Source of the DNA: a virus
Length of the DNA stretch: 34,146 nucleotides
Virus record (IMG/VR): IMGVR_UViG_3300030099_005449
Coordinates: 1,190 to 35,335 of that record
Reading direction: 5' to 3' (one strand)
Shown: positions 16,619 through 24,700 of the stretch, in pieces
Position numbering within the stretch: position 1 is the first letter of the stretch
How the letters are laid out: every line of letters starts with the position of its first letter
Made by a program: the position numbers and the translations under genes
Notes under the pieces: model-generated
The model's database searches: none
Told to the model about the DNA's origin: nothing
What the model saw: the letters and a program-made list of their open reading frames with translations, nothing else

Positions 16619-18002
16619 AATACATAAAATTTATGGTCCACCTGGAACAGGAAAAACTACTAGACTATTAGAACTTGTACAAAAATATAACATAGAGAAA
16701 GTTGGTTATTTTGCTTTTACTCGTAAGGCTGCAAACGAAGCTAAATATAGAATAAATTTATCTAATAAAAAATTAAAATATTTTCAAACATTACATGCAT
16801 TTGCATTTCATACACTTGGATTAAGTGAGGATAGTGTTATGCAACCCTATCACTATGAAGACTTAGGTAAGATACTTGGTATACGAGTAAACTATGTTGA
16901 TAAATTTAACGATCAACAGATACATTATTTAACATCCGATAATACTTATTTTCAGATTATAAATAAAATGCAAAACCAAGATATTGAAGAGTACGAAGAT
17001 CGAGACATCGATCCAGGTCTTTTGCGTCACATTATTATAAACTTAGCTGAATATAAAAAGAAAAATAATTTATTAGATTTTAACGACATGATAAAAAGAT
17101 TTGTTAACAAACCTGAATTGTGTCCAAACTTTGACGCCGTATTTATTGACGAGGCTCAAGATCTCTCTCCACTACAGTGGAAGATGTATGATATTTTAAA
17201 AACTAAAACTAACAATATGTATCTTGCAGGGGACGATGACCAGGCTATCTATCAATGGGCTGGGGCTGACGTCACACGTTTCATTGAAGAACCAGGCACA
17301 GAACAAATTTTAACTCAATCAAGGCGTATACCAAAATCTATTCAAGAATTATCAAAAGTTATTACTGAGAGAATACAAGGTGTTAAAGTATACAAAAAAT
17401 ATTTACCAAGAGATGTAGAGGGAAGAGTTGAGTATGTCAATAATATTGGTCAGCTACAATTAGAAAAAGGTAAATGGTTAGTTCTTGCAAGAACAAATAC
17501 AAGACTCAAAGATGTAATGAAAAAATTACAAGAGATGGGATTGTATTATCAGTATAAAAAAGGTAAAAGTTTTAAGGCAAAACTTTATAAAACAATTGTT
17601 AATTATACAAGGTGGACTAAAGGCGAGCCATTAGAGGATAATGAAATAAAGGATATATTGGAGTGTTGTGGTAGTAAACCAAATAAATCAAAACCATGGT
17701 ATGAAGTTTTTACAGCGGTGCCTATGGTAGAAAGAGATTATTTAAGACACATGTTGTCAAATGGTGAGAAGTTGTCAGAAGAGGCAAGAATTAAACTATC
17801 AACGATTCATGCAGCTAAAGGTGGTGAAGAAGACTCTGTGGTTTTAATTTTAGATAACTCTAAAAAAATTAGAGATGCAATTATGCATGACAATATTAAA
17901 AGTGACGAAGAGCACAGAGTATGGTATGTTGGTGCAACTCGTGCTAAAAATAATCTTTATTTAATGAGAGCAAAAAAAGAAAGACATGGTTATCAACTAT
18001 GA
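16605..18002 (+). CDS. UvrD/Rep-like SF1 helicase
   Basis: A 465-residue SF1A helicase. Motif I GPPGTGKTT (11-19), Ia FAFTRKAANEA, TLHAFAF (motif Ib region), motif II VFIDEAQDLSP, motif III GDDDQAIYQWAGA, motif IV-type LARTNTRL, motif V STIHAAKGGEED and motif VI VWYVGATRAKNNLYL are all present in order. It is shorter than UvrD (about 720 residues), with a reduced 1B/2B region, as usual for phage versions. It should unwind DNA 3'-5' at the replication fork or in recombination. The start overlaps the primase end and the stop overlaps the next gene (ATGA). Confidence 0.93.
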   Translation: MRSCRIHKIYGPPGTGKTTRLLELVQKYNIEKVGYFAFTRKAANEAKYRINLSNKKLKYFQTLHAFAFHTLGLSEDSVMQPYHYEDLGKILGIRVNYVDKFNDQQIHYLTSDNTYFQIINKMQNQDIEEYEDRDIDPGLLRHIIINLAEYKKKNNLLDFNDMIKRFVNKPELCPNFDAVFIDEAQDLSPLQWKMYDILKTKTNNMYLAGDDDQAIYQWAGADVTRFIEEPGTEQILTQSRRIPKSIQELSKVITERIQGVKVYKKYLPRDVEGRVEYVNNIGQLQLEKGKWLVLARTNTRLKDVMKKLQEMGLYYQYKKGKSFKAKLYKTIVNYTRWTKGEPLEDNEIKDILECCGSKPNKSKPWYEVFTAVPMVERDYLRHMLSNGEKLSEEARIKLSTIHAAKGGEEDSVVLILDNSKKIRDAIMHDNIKSDEEHRVWYVGATRAKNNLYLMRAKKERHGYQL

Positions 18003-18238
18003 CAAATAAATCATTTTTTGAAAATGCATCCGATCGTCAAGAGGGTGGAGATCATTACAAATTAAACATACAACCTTTTGATTTTATTATGAAAAATAAA
18101 TTAAATTTTTTTCAAGGCAATGTAATTAAATATGTTGTTAGGTATTTAAAAAAAGGTAACTCGATAGGAGATTTAAATAAAATAAAACATTATTGTGATT
18201 TAGAAATAGATAGATTGAGAAAGGAATGGGACAAATGA
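17999..18238 (+). CDS. DUF3310 protein
   Basis: A 79-residue product matching the DUF3310 pattern: GGDHYKLNIQPFDFI (16-30), then NVIKYVVRYLKKGNSIGDL (41-59) and a terminal basic helix (KIKHYCDLEIDRLRK). DUF3310 proteins are widespread in phages near nucleotide-metabolism or replication genes and sometimes annotated nucleotide kinase-like; the activity is unproven. Joined to both neighbours by ATGA overlaps, so it is part of the primase-helicase-polymerase operon. Confidence 0.85.
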   Translation: MTNKSFFENASDRQEGGDHYKLNIQPFDFIMKNKLNFFQGNVIKYVVRYLKKGNSIGDLNKIKHYCDLEIDRLRKEWDK

Positions 18239-18324
18239 ATGTTCAAGACATAACACATGTGTATTGGTTGTTGGCCTTTGCTGTTTTTATAACTATGCTT
18301 GTTTGGTGGAATAAAGATTTATAA
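18235..18324 (+). CDS. Tiny single-pass membrane protein, 29 aa
   Basis: Reads MNVQDITHVYWLLAFAVFIT-MLVWWNKDL. A membrane helix covers about residues 9-25, and the end WWNKDL is polar. The start overlaps the DUF3310 stop (ATGA) and its stop overlaps the polymerase start (TAATG), which strongly supports translation. A second protein of the same build, ending WWNDRL, is at 25882-25974. Function unknown; membrane attachment of the replication complex or a superinfection role are guesses. Confidence 0.7.
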   Translation: MNVQDITHVYWLLAFAVFITMLVWWNKDL

Positions 18325-20180
18325 TGAAGATACCTTTTTTTAAAGCACAAACAGAATGGACAGAACCAGAAGAGTTTCCGGATCTTAGATCTTACGATGA
18401 GATTGCGATTGACTTAGAGACTCGTGATCCTGATTTAAAAAAATCAGGTTCAGGATCGGTGATAGGAAACGGCGACGTGATAGGGATTGCTGTGGCGGTT
18501 TCTGGTCGCAAGTTTTATTTTCCGATTGGTCACGCATCAGGTCCAAACATGCCTCGAAAAAAAGTTCTGTCATGGTTACAAGATACTATGTCTGGTGATG
18601 CTGTCAAAATTTTTCATAATGCGATGTATGATGTATGTTGGTTACGACATCTAGGTATAAAAATAAATGGTTTAATTGTTGATACTATGATTGCAGCATC
18701 TCTTGTAGATGAGAATCGTTATCAATATAGTTTAAATAGTTTAGGGTGGGACTATCTTGGTTATGGTAAGTCTGAAAATGAATTAATCGAAGCTGCAAAG
18801 TCTAGAGGACTCGACCCTAAAGCTGATTTATGGCAACTACCAGCGATGGAAGTTGGAACATATGCAGAAAGAGATGCAGAGTTAACATTAGATCTTTGGC
18901 AGATGATGAAAAAAGAAATTATTCATCAAGACTTAGAAAGTATTTTTAATTTAGAAACTGATCTTTTTCCTTGTTTGGTTGACATGCGTTTTCTTGGGGT
19001 GAGAGTGGACGTTGAACGAGCGCACAAGTTGAAGCAAAAATTAATTGAAGAAGAAGAAGAATTACTCCGCCAAGTAAAAACACAAACAGGAATAGAGCCT
19101 CAGATATGGGCCGCACGATCGATTGCGAAAGTTTTCGATAAACTCGAACTAGATTATCCCAGAACTGAAAAAACCAAGTCACCATCTTTTACTAAAAATT
19201 TTCTGCAAGAACATAAACATCCTTTGGTACAAAGCATAGCAAAAGCAAGAGAAATAAACAAGGCACATACAACATTTATTGACACAATTATTAAATATGA
19301 ACATAAAGGTAGAATACATGCAGAAATAAACCAGATAAGATCTGATACTGGTGGCACGGTAACAGGTCGTTTTAGTTACAATAACCCTAACCTACAGCAA
19401 CTTCCAGCAAGAAACAAGGATCTTGGACCATTAATTAGATCTTTGTTTTTACCAGAGGAAAAACATACCTGGGGATGTTTTGACTATTCACAACAAGAAC
19501 CAAGATTGGTTGTGCACTATGCATCACTATTTAAATATCCATCAGTCAACGATGTTATTGAAGCGTATAACAATGAAACTTCAACAGACTTTCATCAGAT
19601 TGTTGCTGACATGGCCAGAATACCAAGAGCACAGGCTAAAGTTATTAATCTAGGATTGTTTTATGGGATGGGTAAAAATAAATTGCAAGCAGAACTTGGT
19701 GTCACAAAAGAAAAGGCAGAGGAATTATTTAATCAATATCATGCAAGAGTACCATTTGTAAAACAACTAATGAATGCTACATCAAATCGTGCACAAGATC
19801 GTGGTCAGATTAGAACATTACTAGGACGACTATGCAGGTTTCATTTATGGGAGCCAAATCAATTTGGTATGCATAAAGCCATGCCTCATGAAGAGGCGCT
19901 CAAGGAACACGGACCAGGAATTAAAAGAGCTTACACATACAAAGCATTAAATAAACTTATACAAGGTTCAGCTGCAGATATGACAAAAAAGTCTATGGTA
20001 GAACTTTATAAAGAAGGTATTATTGCACACATACAAATTCATGACGAACTTGACTTATCGGTTGAGTCACCAGATCATGCTAAAAAGATTATTGAGATTA
20101 TGGAAAATGCTGTTAACTTAGAAGTCCCTAATAAAGTTGACTATGAATCAGGCGAAACTTGGGGAGATATTTACGATTAA
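18324..20180 (+). CDS. polA: Family A DNA polymerase with 3'-5' exonuclease
   Basis: The 618-residue protein has both domains of a Pol I/T7-type replicase. Exonuclease: DLETRD (Asp30, Glu32), HNAMYDVCW (exo II, near 94-102), and AERDAELT (exo III). Polymerase: motif A FDYSQQEPR (near 386), motif B RAQAKVINLGLFYG, motif C IQIHDELDL. There is no 5'-3' exonuclease domain. At the position of E. coli Phe762 in the O-helix (NFG in E. coli) the residue is Leu443 (NLG). In marine phage surveys this Leu variant has been proposed to be linked to slower, more accurate replication and non-obligately lytic lifestyle. It starts on the TAATG overlap with the tiny membrane gene. Confidence 0.95.
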   Translation: MKIPFFKAQTEWTEPEEFPDLRSYDEIAIDLETRDPDLKKSGSGSVIGNGDVIGIAVAVSGRKFYFPIGHASGPNMPRKKVLSWLQDTMSGDAVKIFHNAMYDVCWLRHLGIKINGLIVDTMIAASLVDENRYQYSLNSLGWDYLGYGKSENELIEAAKSRGLDPKADLWQLPAMEVGTYAERDAELTLDLWQMMKKEIIHQDLESIFNLETDLFPCLVDMRFLGVRVDVERAHKLKQKLIEEEEELLRQVKTQTGIEPQIWAARSIAKVFDKLELDYPRTEKTKSPSFTKNFLQEHKHPLVQSIAKAREINKAHTTFIDTIIKYEHKGRIHAEINQIRSDTGGTVTGRFSYNNPNLQQLPARNKDLGPLIRSLFLPEEKHTWGCFDYSQQEPRLVVHYASLFKYPSVNDVIEAYNNETSTDFHQIVADMARIPRAQAKVINLGLFYGMGKNKLQAELGVTKEKAEELFNQYHARVPFVKQLMNATSNRAQDRGQIRTLLGRLCRFHLWEPNQFGMHKAMPHEEALKEHGPGIKRAYTYKALNKLIQGSAADMTKKSMVELYKEGIIAHIQIHDELDLSVESPDHAKKIIEIMENAVNLEVPNKVDYESGETWGDIYD

Positions 20181-20182
20181 TT

Positions 20183-20833
20183 ATGGCTTATTTAAATGCA
20201 AACATACCACCAATATATTGTCAAATAAGGAGGGAATATTTATATGACTTACAAGAACATCATGGAGAAGCTGAAGACGTTGTGGTCTTTGGTATTACAA
20301 GTATTGCAGGACGTGCCATACTATTCCACTGTATGTTGGAGAACGGCGCGTGTTATTGGAGATTGCCTATCTCAGCGTTTTTCCAAAAATCGCATGACCG
20401 AGCCAAAGTGCCGGATATGTCAGTACACGAGTTGGAATTGTGGAACTGTTTTAGTTATCATCCTAGTGTGCATTGCTTTGATTTTTTAGTAGGAGAAAAA
20501 GGTAAATTTCGAGGCATAGATAAAAAATTTTATCATGGTGAGTATTTATTTACCATTGACTGGGCTGCCCCAGATAGTAATATACTAGATGTAGAGCACT
20601 CAGAAATACCTCAAGAACATAAATGTGCTCATGTTCTTGCATTAGAAAACGGCAATTTTGCCGCTCAACCAAACAATAGATTAATCTGGAGTGTCCCAAG
20701 CTTTACAGTAAAAGACAACTGGCCAGACTACAAAGTACAAACAACCTATTGGAACGTTGAGAACAAAGGCCTAATTACTGAGGACTCTGACAGAATGTTT
20801 TATGAGGTAAATAAAAAGGATGAAAAAAACTGA
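20183..20833 (+). CDS. Conserved phage hypothetical, 216 aa
   Basis: I start it at the ATG at 20183 (MAYLNANIPPIYCQIRREYL), two bases after the polymerase stop, instead of the longer frame overlapping the polymerase. Recognisable blocks are FGITSIAGRAILFHCMLENG, LPISAFFQK, LWNCFSYHPSVHCFDFL, KKFYHGEYLFTIDWA, then HKCAHVLALENGNFAAQPNN and RLIWSVPSF. Many environmental phages carry this protein next to polymerase or lysis genes. Aromatic- and Cys-rich but without a recognisable metal or catalytic motif, and soluble. Function unknown. Confidence 0.7.
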   Translation: MAYLNANIPPIYCQIRREYLYDLQEHHGEAEDVVVFGITSIAGRAILFHCMLENGACYWRLPISAFFQKSHDRAKVPDMSVHELELWNCFSYHPSVHCFDFLVGEKGKFRGIDKKFYHGEYLFTIDWAAPDSNILDVEHSEIPQEHKCAHVLALENGNFAAQPNNRLIWSVPSFTVKDNWPDYKVQTTYWNVENKGLITEDSDRMFYEVNKKDEKN

Positions 20834-21437
20834 ATGGATTATATTCTTAACAGTAACTACGTTATTTTTAATGATGTGGCTTATAACTCCTTCGCGTTCA
20901 GATACCACACAAAATAATACAAGCGGATCTAATACATCTATCACTGGTGGTTATACTAATAGTACAACTTATGAATCTGGTAGTAGTTCTGCTAGCACAA
21001 CGACAAACAACACCACATCAAATATTAAATCAGCCCCACCAACTGCAACCGCTCCAGGACTTGCACCATCTGGAATAGATGTGTGCTCAGTGTCTGCTAG
21101 TGCTGGACTTCAAACTTTTGGTTTAGGTGTTTCTGGTGGTAAAAGTTTTAGAGATAAAAATTGTGAAAGAATAAAATTATCAAGAGAACTTAGAGCAAAC
21201 GGCATGAACGTAGCAGCCGTTGCACTTCTCTGCCAGGACCCACGTGTGTTTCAAAGCATGGAGATGGCGGGGACTCCGTGCCCGATTGATGGTAAGATTG
21301 GTAAACAGGCACAAGCACAATGGAAAAAATACGGCAAACTTAGACCAGACTACGACCTATATGTAAAAAGATTAAAGGTTATTGAAGATGCAGAAAACAA
21401 TAGTAAAACTTCTAGTCAGCCTGATCCTGACGAATAA
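20820..21437 (+). CDS. Exported or membrane-anchored protein, 205 aa
   Basis: An N-terminal hydrophobic segment at about 6-25 (WIIFLTVTTLFLMMWLITP) follows a short KKTE head, giving a signal anchor or uncleaved signal. A 40-residue Ser/Thr/Asn-rich low-complexity linker follows, then a compact C-terminal domain with four Cys: DVCSVSASAGLQTFG, DKNCERIKLSRELRANGM, ALLCQDPRVF and GTPCPIDG. The domain is expected in the periplasm, where disulphides could form. Overlaps the previous gene by 14 bases. Common in marine phages without assigned role; a cell-envelope or entry role is likely from topology. Confidence 0.6.
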   Translation: MKKTEWIIFLTVTTLFLMMWLITPSRSDTTQNNTSGSNTSITGGYTNSTTYESGSSSASTTTNNTTSNIKSAPPTATAPGLAPSGIDVCSVSASAGLQTFGLGVSGGKSFRDKNCERIKLSRELRANGMNVAAVALLCQDPRVFQSMEMAGTPCPIDGKIGKQAQAQWKKYGKLRPDYDLYVKRLKVIEDAENNSKTSSQPDPDE

Positions 21438-22857
21438 TTCTTTTGCTGAAACAGCAACAAGTGGTAACTTATTACCAAACGCTGGCGTAGCTAAAAGTAA
21501 TTTACAAAATCAATCAGGCACCATAAATGGTATCAACGGATCTAATGGTTGGACTACAACAGGTATATCTAATTATAATAATGAACTAGAAGCAAACGGC
21601 ACTGGCACAGTATCCTCATCAGGATCTCTTGTGGGCATTACAACAGAAAAACAAAACGGTGGACAGTTTACAACTACTGCAGATGCTTTGGATGGTGGAG
21701 TCAGATTAAACTCAACAACCGAAGTACAAAACTGTGAATGGATAGGTTCTGCTCATCAATGTGGACAAGCCACACAAGGTCGAGATAGTTATTCAACCAC
21801 GGTTAATATTTTAGATGCAAACAACAACACGTTATCTACGGTTACACAAAACAGAAACAATGATGCTGGATATTATGGCAACACCTACACTTACACAGAC
21901 ACAGTCATACACAATGATACTGGAGCAAGAAACTGGAGTTGGAGTTGGACTGGTGTAGATGGAAACAATGTTAATGCAACAGGTGCTGTTGGACCTAACT
22001 TACTTGGTGCAGAACTTACAGCTACACTTTTAGATATTAACTACACACCTCTACCACCTGCACTACACACAGAACTTTTAAGTTTTAACACTGAAATTAT
22101 AGAGGAGTTTAAAGAATTAGAACGAACTGTAAATATTAAAGAAGAAATTAAATTAGAAGAAACATTTAAGTTTGAAGAACCAAAGCTAGAGACGTTCAAA
22201 GAACCTGCACCCATGAAAGTTAAACAAGAATTTAAACAACCAACATCAACAATGAAAGAGGAACCTGAACCTAGTCTTACAGAGACTTCGGGGCCTTCCG
22301 GTCAGGGAAATAACGCTCCGGTTCAATCTGCTCAAAAAGAGGAGGAGACGTTTGCTCCTGCGAGCGCTGGTTCATCAACGCCTCAAAAACAGACTCAGGA
22401 AGAACAAATATCGGAGTTTGGCGGTGGTAAAAAGAATGATAAGCCAAAAGAAAAAGCAAAATCAGAACAATTGCCAGATTCAACTGACAAAACTGACAAC
22501 GCTTCAAGTGACGTAAAAGATTCTTCAAAAGTTTCATTGGCAAAGACTATGGAGAAAATAGATACCCAAGTCAAGGATATTGGCAAAAACTTACAATTAA
22601 AAAACTTAGTAAAATTAAAATTAATGGCAGATAATAGTGCGTTAGAAAGCTACAGTAAGATTGAGTTTTATAAACCAAAAAATATTTATTTAGATCAAGC
22701 TAATATTCAAGATAACCGAATGCTGTATAATAACATCACTCTTACGTCTTATCAGCAAAAAGACCCTGTTTTTCAAAAGAAAAAAATATTATTTGATATT
22801 AGACAGAAAAAAGAAAAACTGATAAAAGAGTTAAGGTTATTAAAAAATGTACACTAA
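21382..22857 (+). CDS. Secreted protein with beta domain and charged C-terminal rod
   Basis: A clear signal peptide, KTIVKLLVSLILTNNSFA, with a likely cleavage before ETA, starts this 491-residue product. Residues about 25-215 are Asn/Thr/Gly-rich beta sequence with the phrase NLLPNAGV, GSNGWTTTGI and paired WSWSW, suggesting a carbohydrate-binding-like jelly roll. Residues about 230-410 are Glu/Lys/Pro-rich low complexity (EEFKELERT, EEIKLEETFKFEEPK), and the end is helical and basic. It overlaps the upstream gene by 56 bases, so its start (21382 or the in-frame ATG at 21388) is not certain. A periplasmic or cell-surface role is inferred. Confidence 0.55.
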   Translation: MKMQKTIVKLLVSLILTNNSFAETATSGNLLPNAGVAKSNLQNQSGTINGINGSNGWTTTGISNYNNELEANGTGTVSSSGSLVGITTEKQNGGQFTTTADALDGGVRLNSTTEVQNCEWIGSAHQCGQATQGRDSYSTTVNILDANNNTLSTVTQNRNNDAGYYGNTYTYTDTVIHNDTGARNWSWSWTGVDGNNVNATGAVGPNLLGAELTATLLDINYTPLPPALHTELLSFNTEIIEEFKELERTVNIKEEIKLEETFKFEEPKLETFKEPAPMKVKQEFKQPTSTMKEEPEPSLTETSGPSGQGNNAPVQSAQKEEETFAPASAGSSTPQKQTQEEQISEFGGGKKNDKPKEKAKSEQLPDSTDKTDNASSDVKDSSKVSLAKTMEKIDTQVKDIGKNLQLKNLVKLKLMADNSALESYSKIEFYKPKNIYLDQANIQDNRMLYNNITLTSYQQKDPVFQKKKILFDIRQKKEKLIKELRLLKNVH

Positions 22858-22993
22858 AGATTTTTTACACTTGATAAAGTTTCGAGATAAAGAAACTAAA
22901 AAACAAGCTCAGATTACTTATGCTTTTAGACAAAGGCAAAGTAGACCTAGAGCTAAACAAAATATAATTAATCCAAAACAGGTAGGTATTTAA
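22847..22993 (+). CDS. Small basic protein, 48 aa
   Basis: Starts inside the end of the previous gene (11-base overlap) and ends with TAATG overlap to the next. The product is MYTKDFLHLIKFRDKETKKQ followed by QAQITYAFRQRQSRPRAKQN-like basic sequence. It is soluble and Lys/Arg/Gln-rich with no cysteine. Tight coupling on both sides is the main support. Located just before two membrane proteins and the endolysin, so it may be part of the lysis cassette, but the role is unknown. Confidence 0.6.
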   Translation: MYTKDFLHLIKFRDKETKKQAQITYAFRQRQSRPRAKQNIINPKQVGI

Positions 22994-23268
22994 TGAACAA
23001 AATAAAAGAACAACTCGCAGGCGTTGCAGCATTGATTGGTGTCTTAGCAGCAATCGGTGGTGGCTTCGTTAAATATGGCGAAGTTATGACAAGAATGAGT
23101 CAAATTGAAGATTCATTAAAAAACTATCAACCATTTAATCCAGATGGACTTGTAGTAGAAATGGGTAAACAATCCTCTAGAATTGCAGTTTTAGAGAAAA
23201 CAAATCAAATTTTAGAACTCGAAATCAAGGAGCTAAAAGCATCAAATAAAAATCCATTGGCAAACTGA
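22993..23268 (+). CDS. Membrane plus coiled-coil protein, holin or spanin candidate
   Basis: An N-terminal membrane segment at about 8-27 (LAGVAALIGVLAAIGGGFVK) is followed by a coiled coil (about 35-85: RMSQIEDSL, RIAVLEKTNQILELEIKELK). The N-in/C-out topology with a periplasmic coiled coil is that of an inner-membrane spanin (Rz type); a small holin is also possible. It lies 440 bases upstream of the endolysin start. The Gly/Ala-rich membrane segment is compatible with either role. No glutamine- or lysine-based holin motif is decisive. Confidence 0.5.
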   Translation: MNKIKEQLAGVAALIGVLAAIGGGFVKYGEVMTRMSQIEDSLKNYQPFNPDGLVVEMGKQSSRIAVLEKTNQILELEIKELKASNKNPLAN

Positions 23269-23269
23269 A

Positions 23270-23455
23270 ATGATTGATGCATTAATTTTTATTGCATCCA
23301 TCATCTTGTTTTTAGATTATATGCACAAATCATACATCACAAAAGACCCTGAAGATCCTGAGACACAAAGATGGATAGCAGAGATCGAAGCGGACAAACG
23401 AAGAGAAAAATTTTTTAAAAAGGAGAACAAAGATGAAACTGACGGAAAACTTTAA
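23270..23455 (+). CDS. Small membrane protein next to endolysin, 61 aa
   Basis: A membrane segment at about 2-20 (DALIFIASIILFLDYMHKS) is followed by a highly charged helix (DPETQRWIAEIEADKRREKF). The stop lies inside the first codons of the endolysin (23-base overlap), and a strong Shine-Dalgarno AAGGAG for the endolysin is inside this gene. The layout, short TM plus charged helix before an endolysin, suits a holin or an inner-membrane spanin. Which of this and the preceding gene does which job cannot be told. Confidence 0.5.
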   Translation: MIDALIFIASIILFLDYMHKSYITKDPEDPETQRWIAEIEADKRREKFFKKENKDETDGKL

Positions 23456-23894
23456 CCTTCGAGAGCTTACAAAATCGCAAGTGGCCGAGCGCAATGGGAT
23501 TCCAAATAATCCATCCAGTGACCACATTGATTCACTAAAAAAATTATGTGAGTCTGTTTTACAACCCATCCGTAACCATTTCGACTCCCCAGTAATTATA
23601 TCCTCAGGGTACCGCTCCGGAGAGCTGTGTGTGCGTATAGGTTCAAAAATTACCAGTCAACATGCAAAAGGCCAGGCAGCGGACCTAGAGGTTATTGGTG
23701 TAGACAACAAGGAACTCGCAACGTGGATTAAGAATAACATCGATTACGACCAATTAATTCTCGAATTCTACAAAGGACCTTCGGAACCCACATCGGGGTG
23801 GATCCACGTGTCGTACGTCGGCAAGGAGAACCGTAAATCAACATTGATTGCCTACAAAGACGCAGATGGTAAAACACAATACAAACCATGGTAA
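23433..23894 (+). CDS. Endolysin, M15 peptidase family
   Basis: A 153-residue zinc peptidase of the M15 (D-Ala-D-Ala carboxypeptidase/L-Ala-D-Glu endopeptidase) type. The metal ligands sit in the expected motifs: SQHAKGQAADLE gives His77 and Asp84, and GWIHVSY gives His125. SGYRS (58-62) is also conserved in this family. No signal peptide is present, so it needs a holin to cross the membrane. It cuts peptide cross-links in peptidoglycan to release progeny. Preceded by AAGGAG eight bases before ATG and by two small membrane genes, giving a recognisable lysis cassette. Confidence 0.9.
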   Translation: MKLTENFNLRELTKSQVAERNGIPNNPSSDHIDSLKKLCESVLQPIRNHFDSPVIISSGYRSGELCVRIGSKITSQHAKGQAADLEVIGVDNKELATWIKNNIDYDQLILEFYKGPSEPTSGWIHVSYVGKENRKSTLIAYKDADGKTQYKPW

Positions 23895-24085
23895 TTAAAC
23901 TAGATGAAATCAAAACAACGTTGGGAAAGTGTCCATATTGTTTTGAAACAACCATTCTAGTTTCTATCGTAACTGATTATTATCGTTGCTCTGCATGCGG
24001 TGAAGATATTAAACAACATGTTAACGGAAGTATATCGTATCTTCCTGTAAGTACAAAAGATATAGATTTTTTAAGAGAGGAATAA
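23888..24085 (+). CDS. Small zinc-ribbon protein, 65 aa
   Basis: A CPYC (15-18) and CSAC (34-37) pair, 15 residues apart, make a zinc ribbon; the rest is short and beta-rich (TTILVSIVTDYYRCSACGED). Overlaps the endolysin end by 7 bases and the next gene by one. Zinc ribbons of this size are common in phages and usually mediate protein or nucleic-acid contacts; nothing more specific can be said. The end (DFLREE) is acidic. Confidence 0.7.
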   Translation: MVIKLDEIKTTLGKCPYCFETTILVSIVTDYYRCSACGEDIKQHVNGSISYLPVSTKDIDFLREE

Positions 24086-24222
24086 TGGCAAAACGTAAAG
24101 CACTTTTTGGTGTTAACAACTTTATAAAAAAGAAAAGACGTAAACGTCCAGGCCGTGTAGCAAAGTCTCCTAATAAAAGATATACAAAGAAAAAAAGAAT
24201 TGGACAGGGAAAACCAGGTTAA
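24085..24222 (+). CDS. Very basic small protein, 45 aa
   Basis: TAATG coupling to the zinc-ribbon gene. The product is MAKRKALFGVNNFIKKKRRK followed by RPGRVAKSPNKRYTKKKRIG-QGKPG, about 44% Lys plus Arg. It looks like a nucleic-acid-binding or DNA-condensing peptide; many marine phages carry such a gene. Its stop overlaps the end of the leftward gene at 24219 by four bases. Confidence 0.75.
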   Translation: MAKRKALFGVNNFIKKKRRKRPGRVAKSPNKRYTKKKRIGQGKPG

Positions 24223-24449
24223 ATTACTTCACCCTTTGCATTTACACACCAGATAATATGCTCCATAATTTTGATGTTATCTTGCTTTAATTTTGCCACA
24301 ATCTCGTCTCCAACCTCTTCTGCTCTAGCATAGCACTGAGATGCTTTGTAGGTTGGTTTATTTTCTTCCCAAAAATTAAGGCAATTCATACCTGTGTGCA
24401 TTTCCGGGTCTTGAAAGCAAATTAAGGCAAAAATAAAGTACATCTTCAT
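24219..24449 (-). CDS. Exported Cys-containing small protein, 76 aa
   Basis: Begins MKMYFIFALICFQDPE, a short hydrophobic start that could be a weak signal peptide, followed by CLNFWEENK, KASQCYARAEEVGDEIVAKL and a late IIWCVN. Four Cys (including the ones at 23, 39 and 68) suggest disulphides in the periplasm. It is leftward, divergent from the RHH gene. Its ATG stands six bases after a GATAAT -10, predicting a leaderless mRNA, and there is no Shine-Dalgarno. The regular charge pattern and matching promoter favour a real gene; function unknown. Confidence 0.6.
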   Translation of the reverse strand: MKMYFIFALICFQDPEMHTGMNCLNFWEENKPTYKASQCYARAEEVGDEIVAKLKQDNIKIMEHIIWCVNAKGEVI

Positions 24450-24450
24450 A

Positions 24451-24478
24451 TTGACATTATCCTATAATTTAATATATA
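24451..24478 (+). promoter_or_regulatory. Rightward sigma70-type promoter
   Basis: TTGACA (24451-24456), 16 bases, TATATA (24473-24478), 36 bases before the ATG at 24515. A TATCCTATAAT stretch lies in the spacer. It overlaps the leftward promoter of the gene ending at 24219, so the two directions probably interfere. An AGAAAGAG stretch before the ATG is the likely ribosome-binding site. Confidence 0.65.
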
Positions 24479-24484
24479 CATTAA
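24456..24484 (-). promoter_or_regulatory. Leftward promoter giving a leaderless mRNA
   Basis: Read leftward: TTAATG (24484-24479), 17 bases, GATAAT (24461-24456), then six bases (GTCAAT) to the ATG at 24449. Transcription would start at or next to the start codon. The -35 is weak (three of six matches to TTGACA). The geometry is the same as for the genes starting at 28768 and 30734. Confidence 0.5.
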
Positions 24485-24514
24485 CTAAATATGTATAGAA
24501 AGAGTATATAGATT

Positions 24515-24700
24515 ATGACTGACATTACAAAGTATAAAAATGTATCTTTACCCAAAGAGACATACAACCACATCACTCAGTTACAAAGTGAAATGGTTCC
24601 TGACGCTACGATTAGTCGGACTCAGGTCATTAATATCTTAGTAAAAGAAAAAGTAAGAAAGTTAAACGGAAGTTTAAGTGGTAAGAAAGGAAAAAAATAA
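24515..24700 (+). CDS. Ribbon-helix-helix (CopG-like) regulator
   Basis: A 61-residue protein with the RHH layout: strand YKNVSLPKETYNHI, helix 1 ITQLQSEM, a turn, and helix 2 SRTQVINILVKEKVRKL, then a basic tail (SLSGKKGKK). RHH proteins bind DNA as dimers through the strand and often repress their own promoter. It is the first gene after a strong divergent promoter pair, which would be the obvious operator. The stop overlaps the next start by one base. Confidence 0.7.
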   Translation: MTDITKYKNVSLPKETYNHITQLQSEMVPDATISRTQVINILVKEKVRKLNGSLSGKKGKK

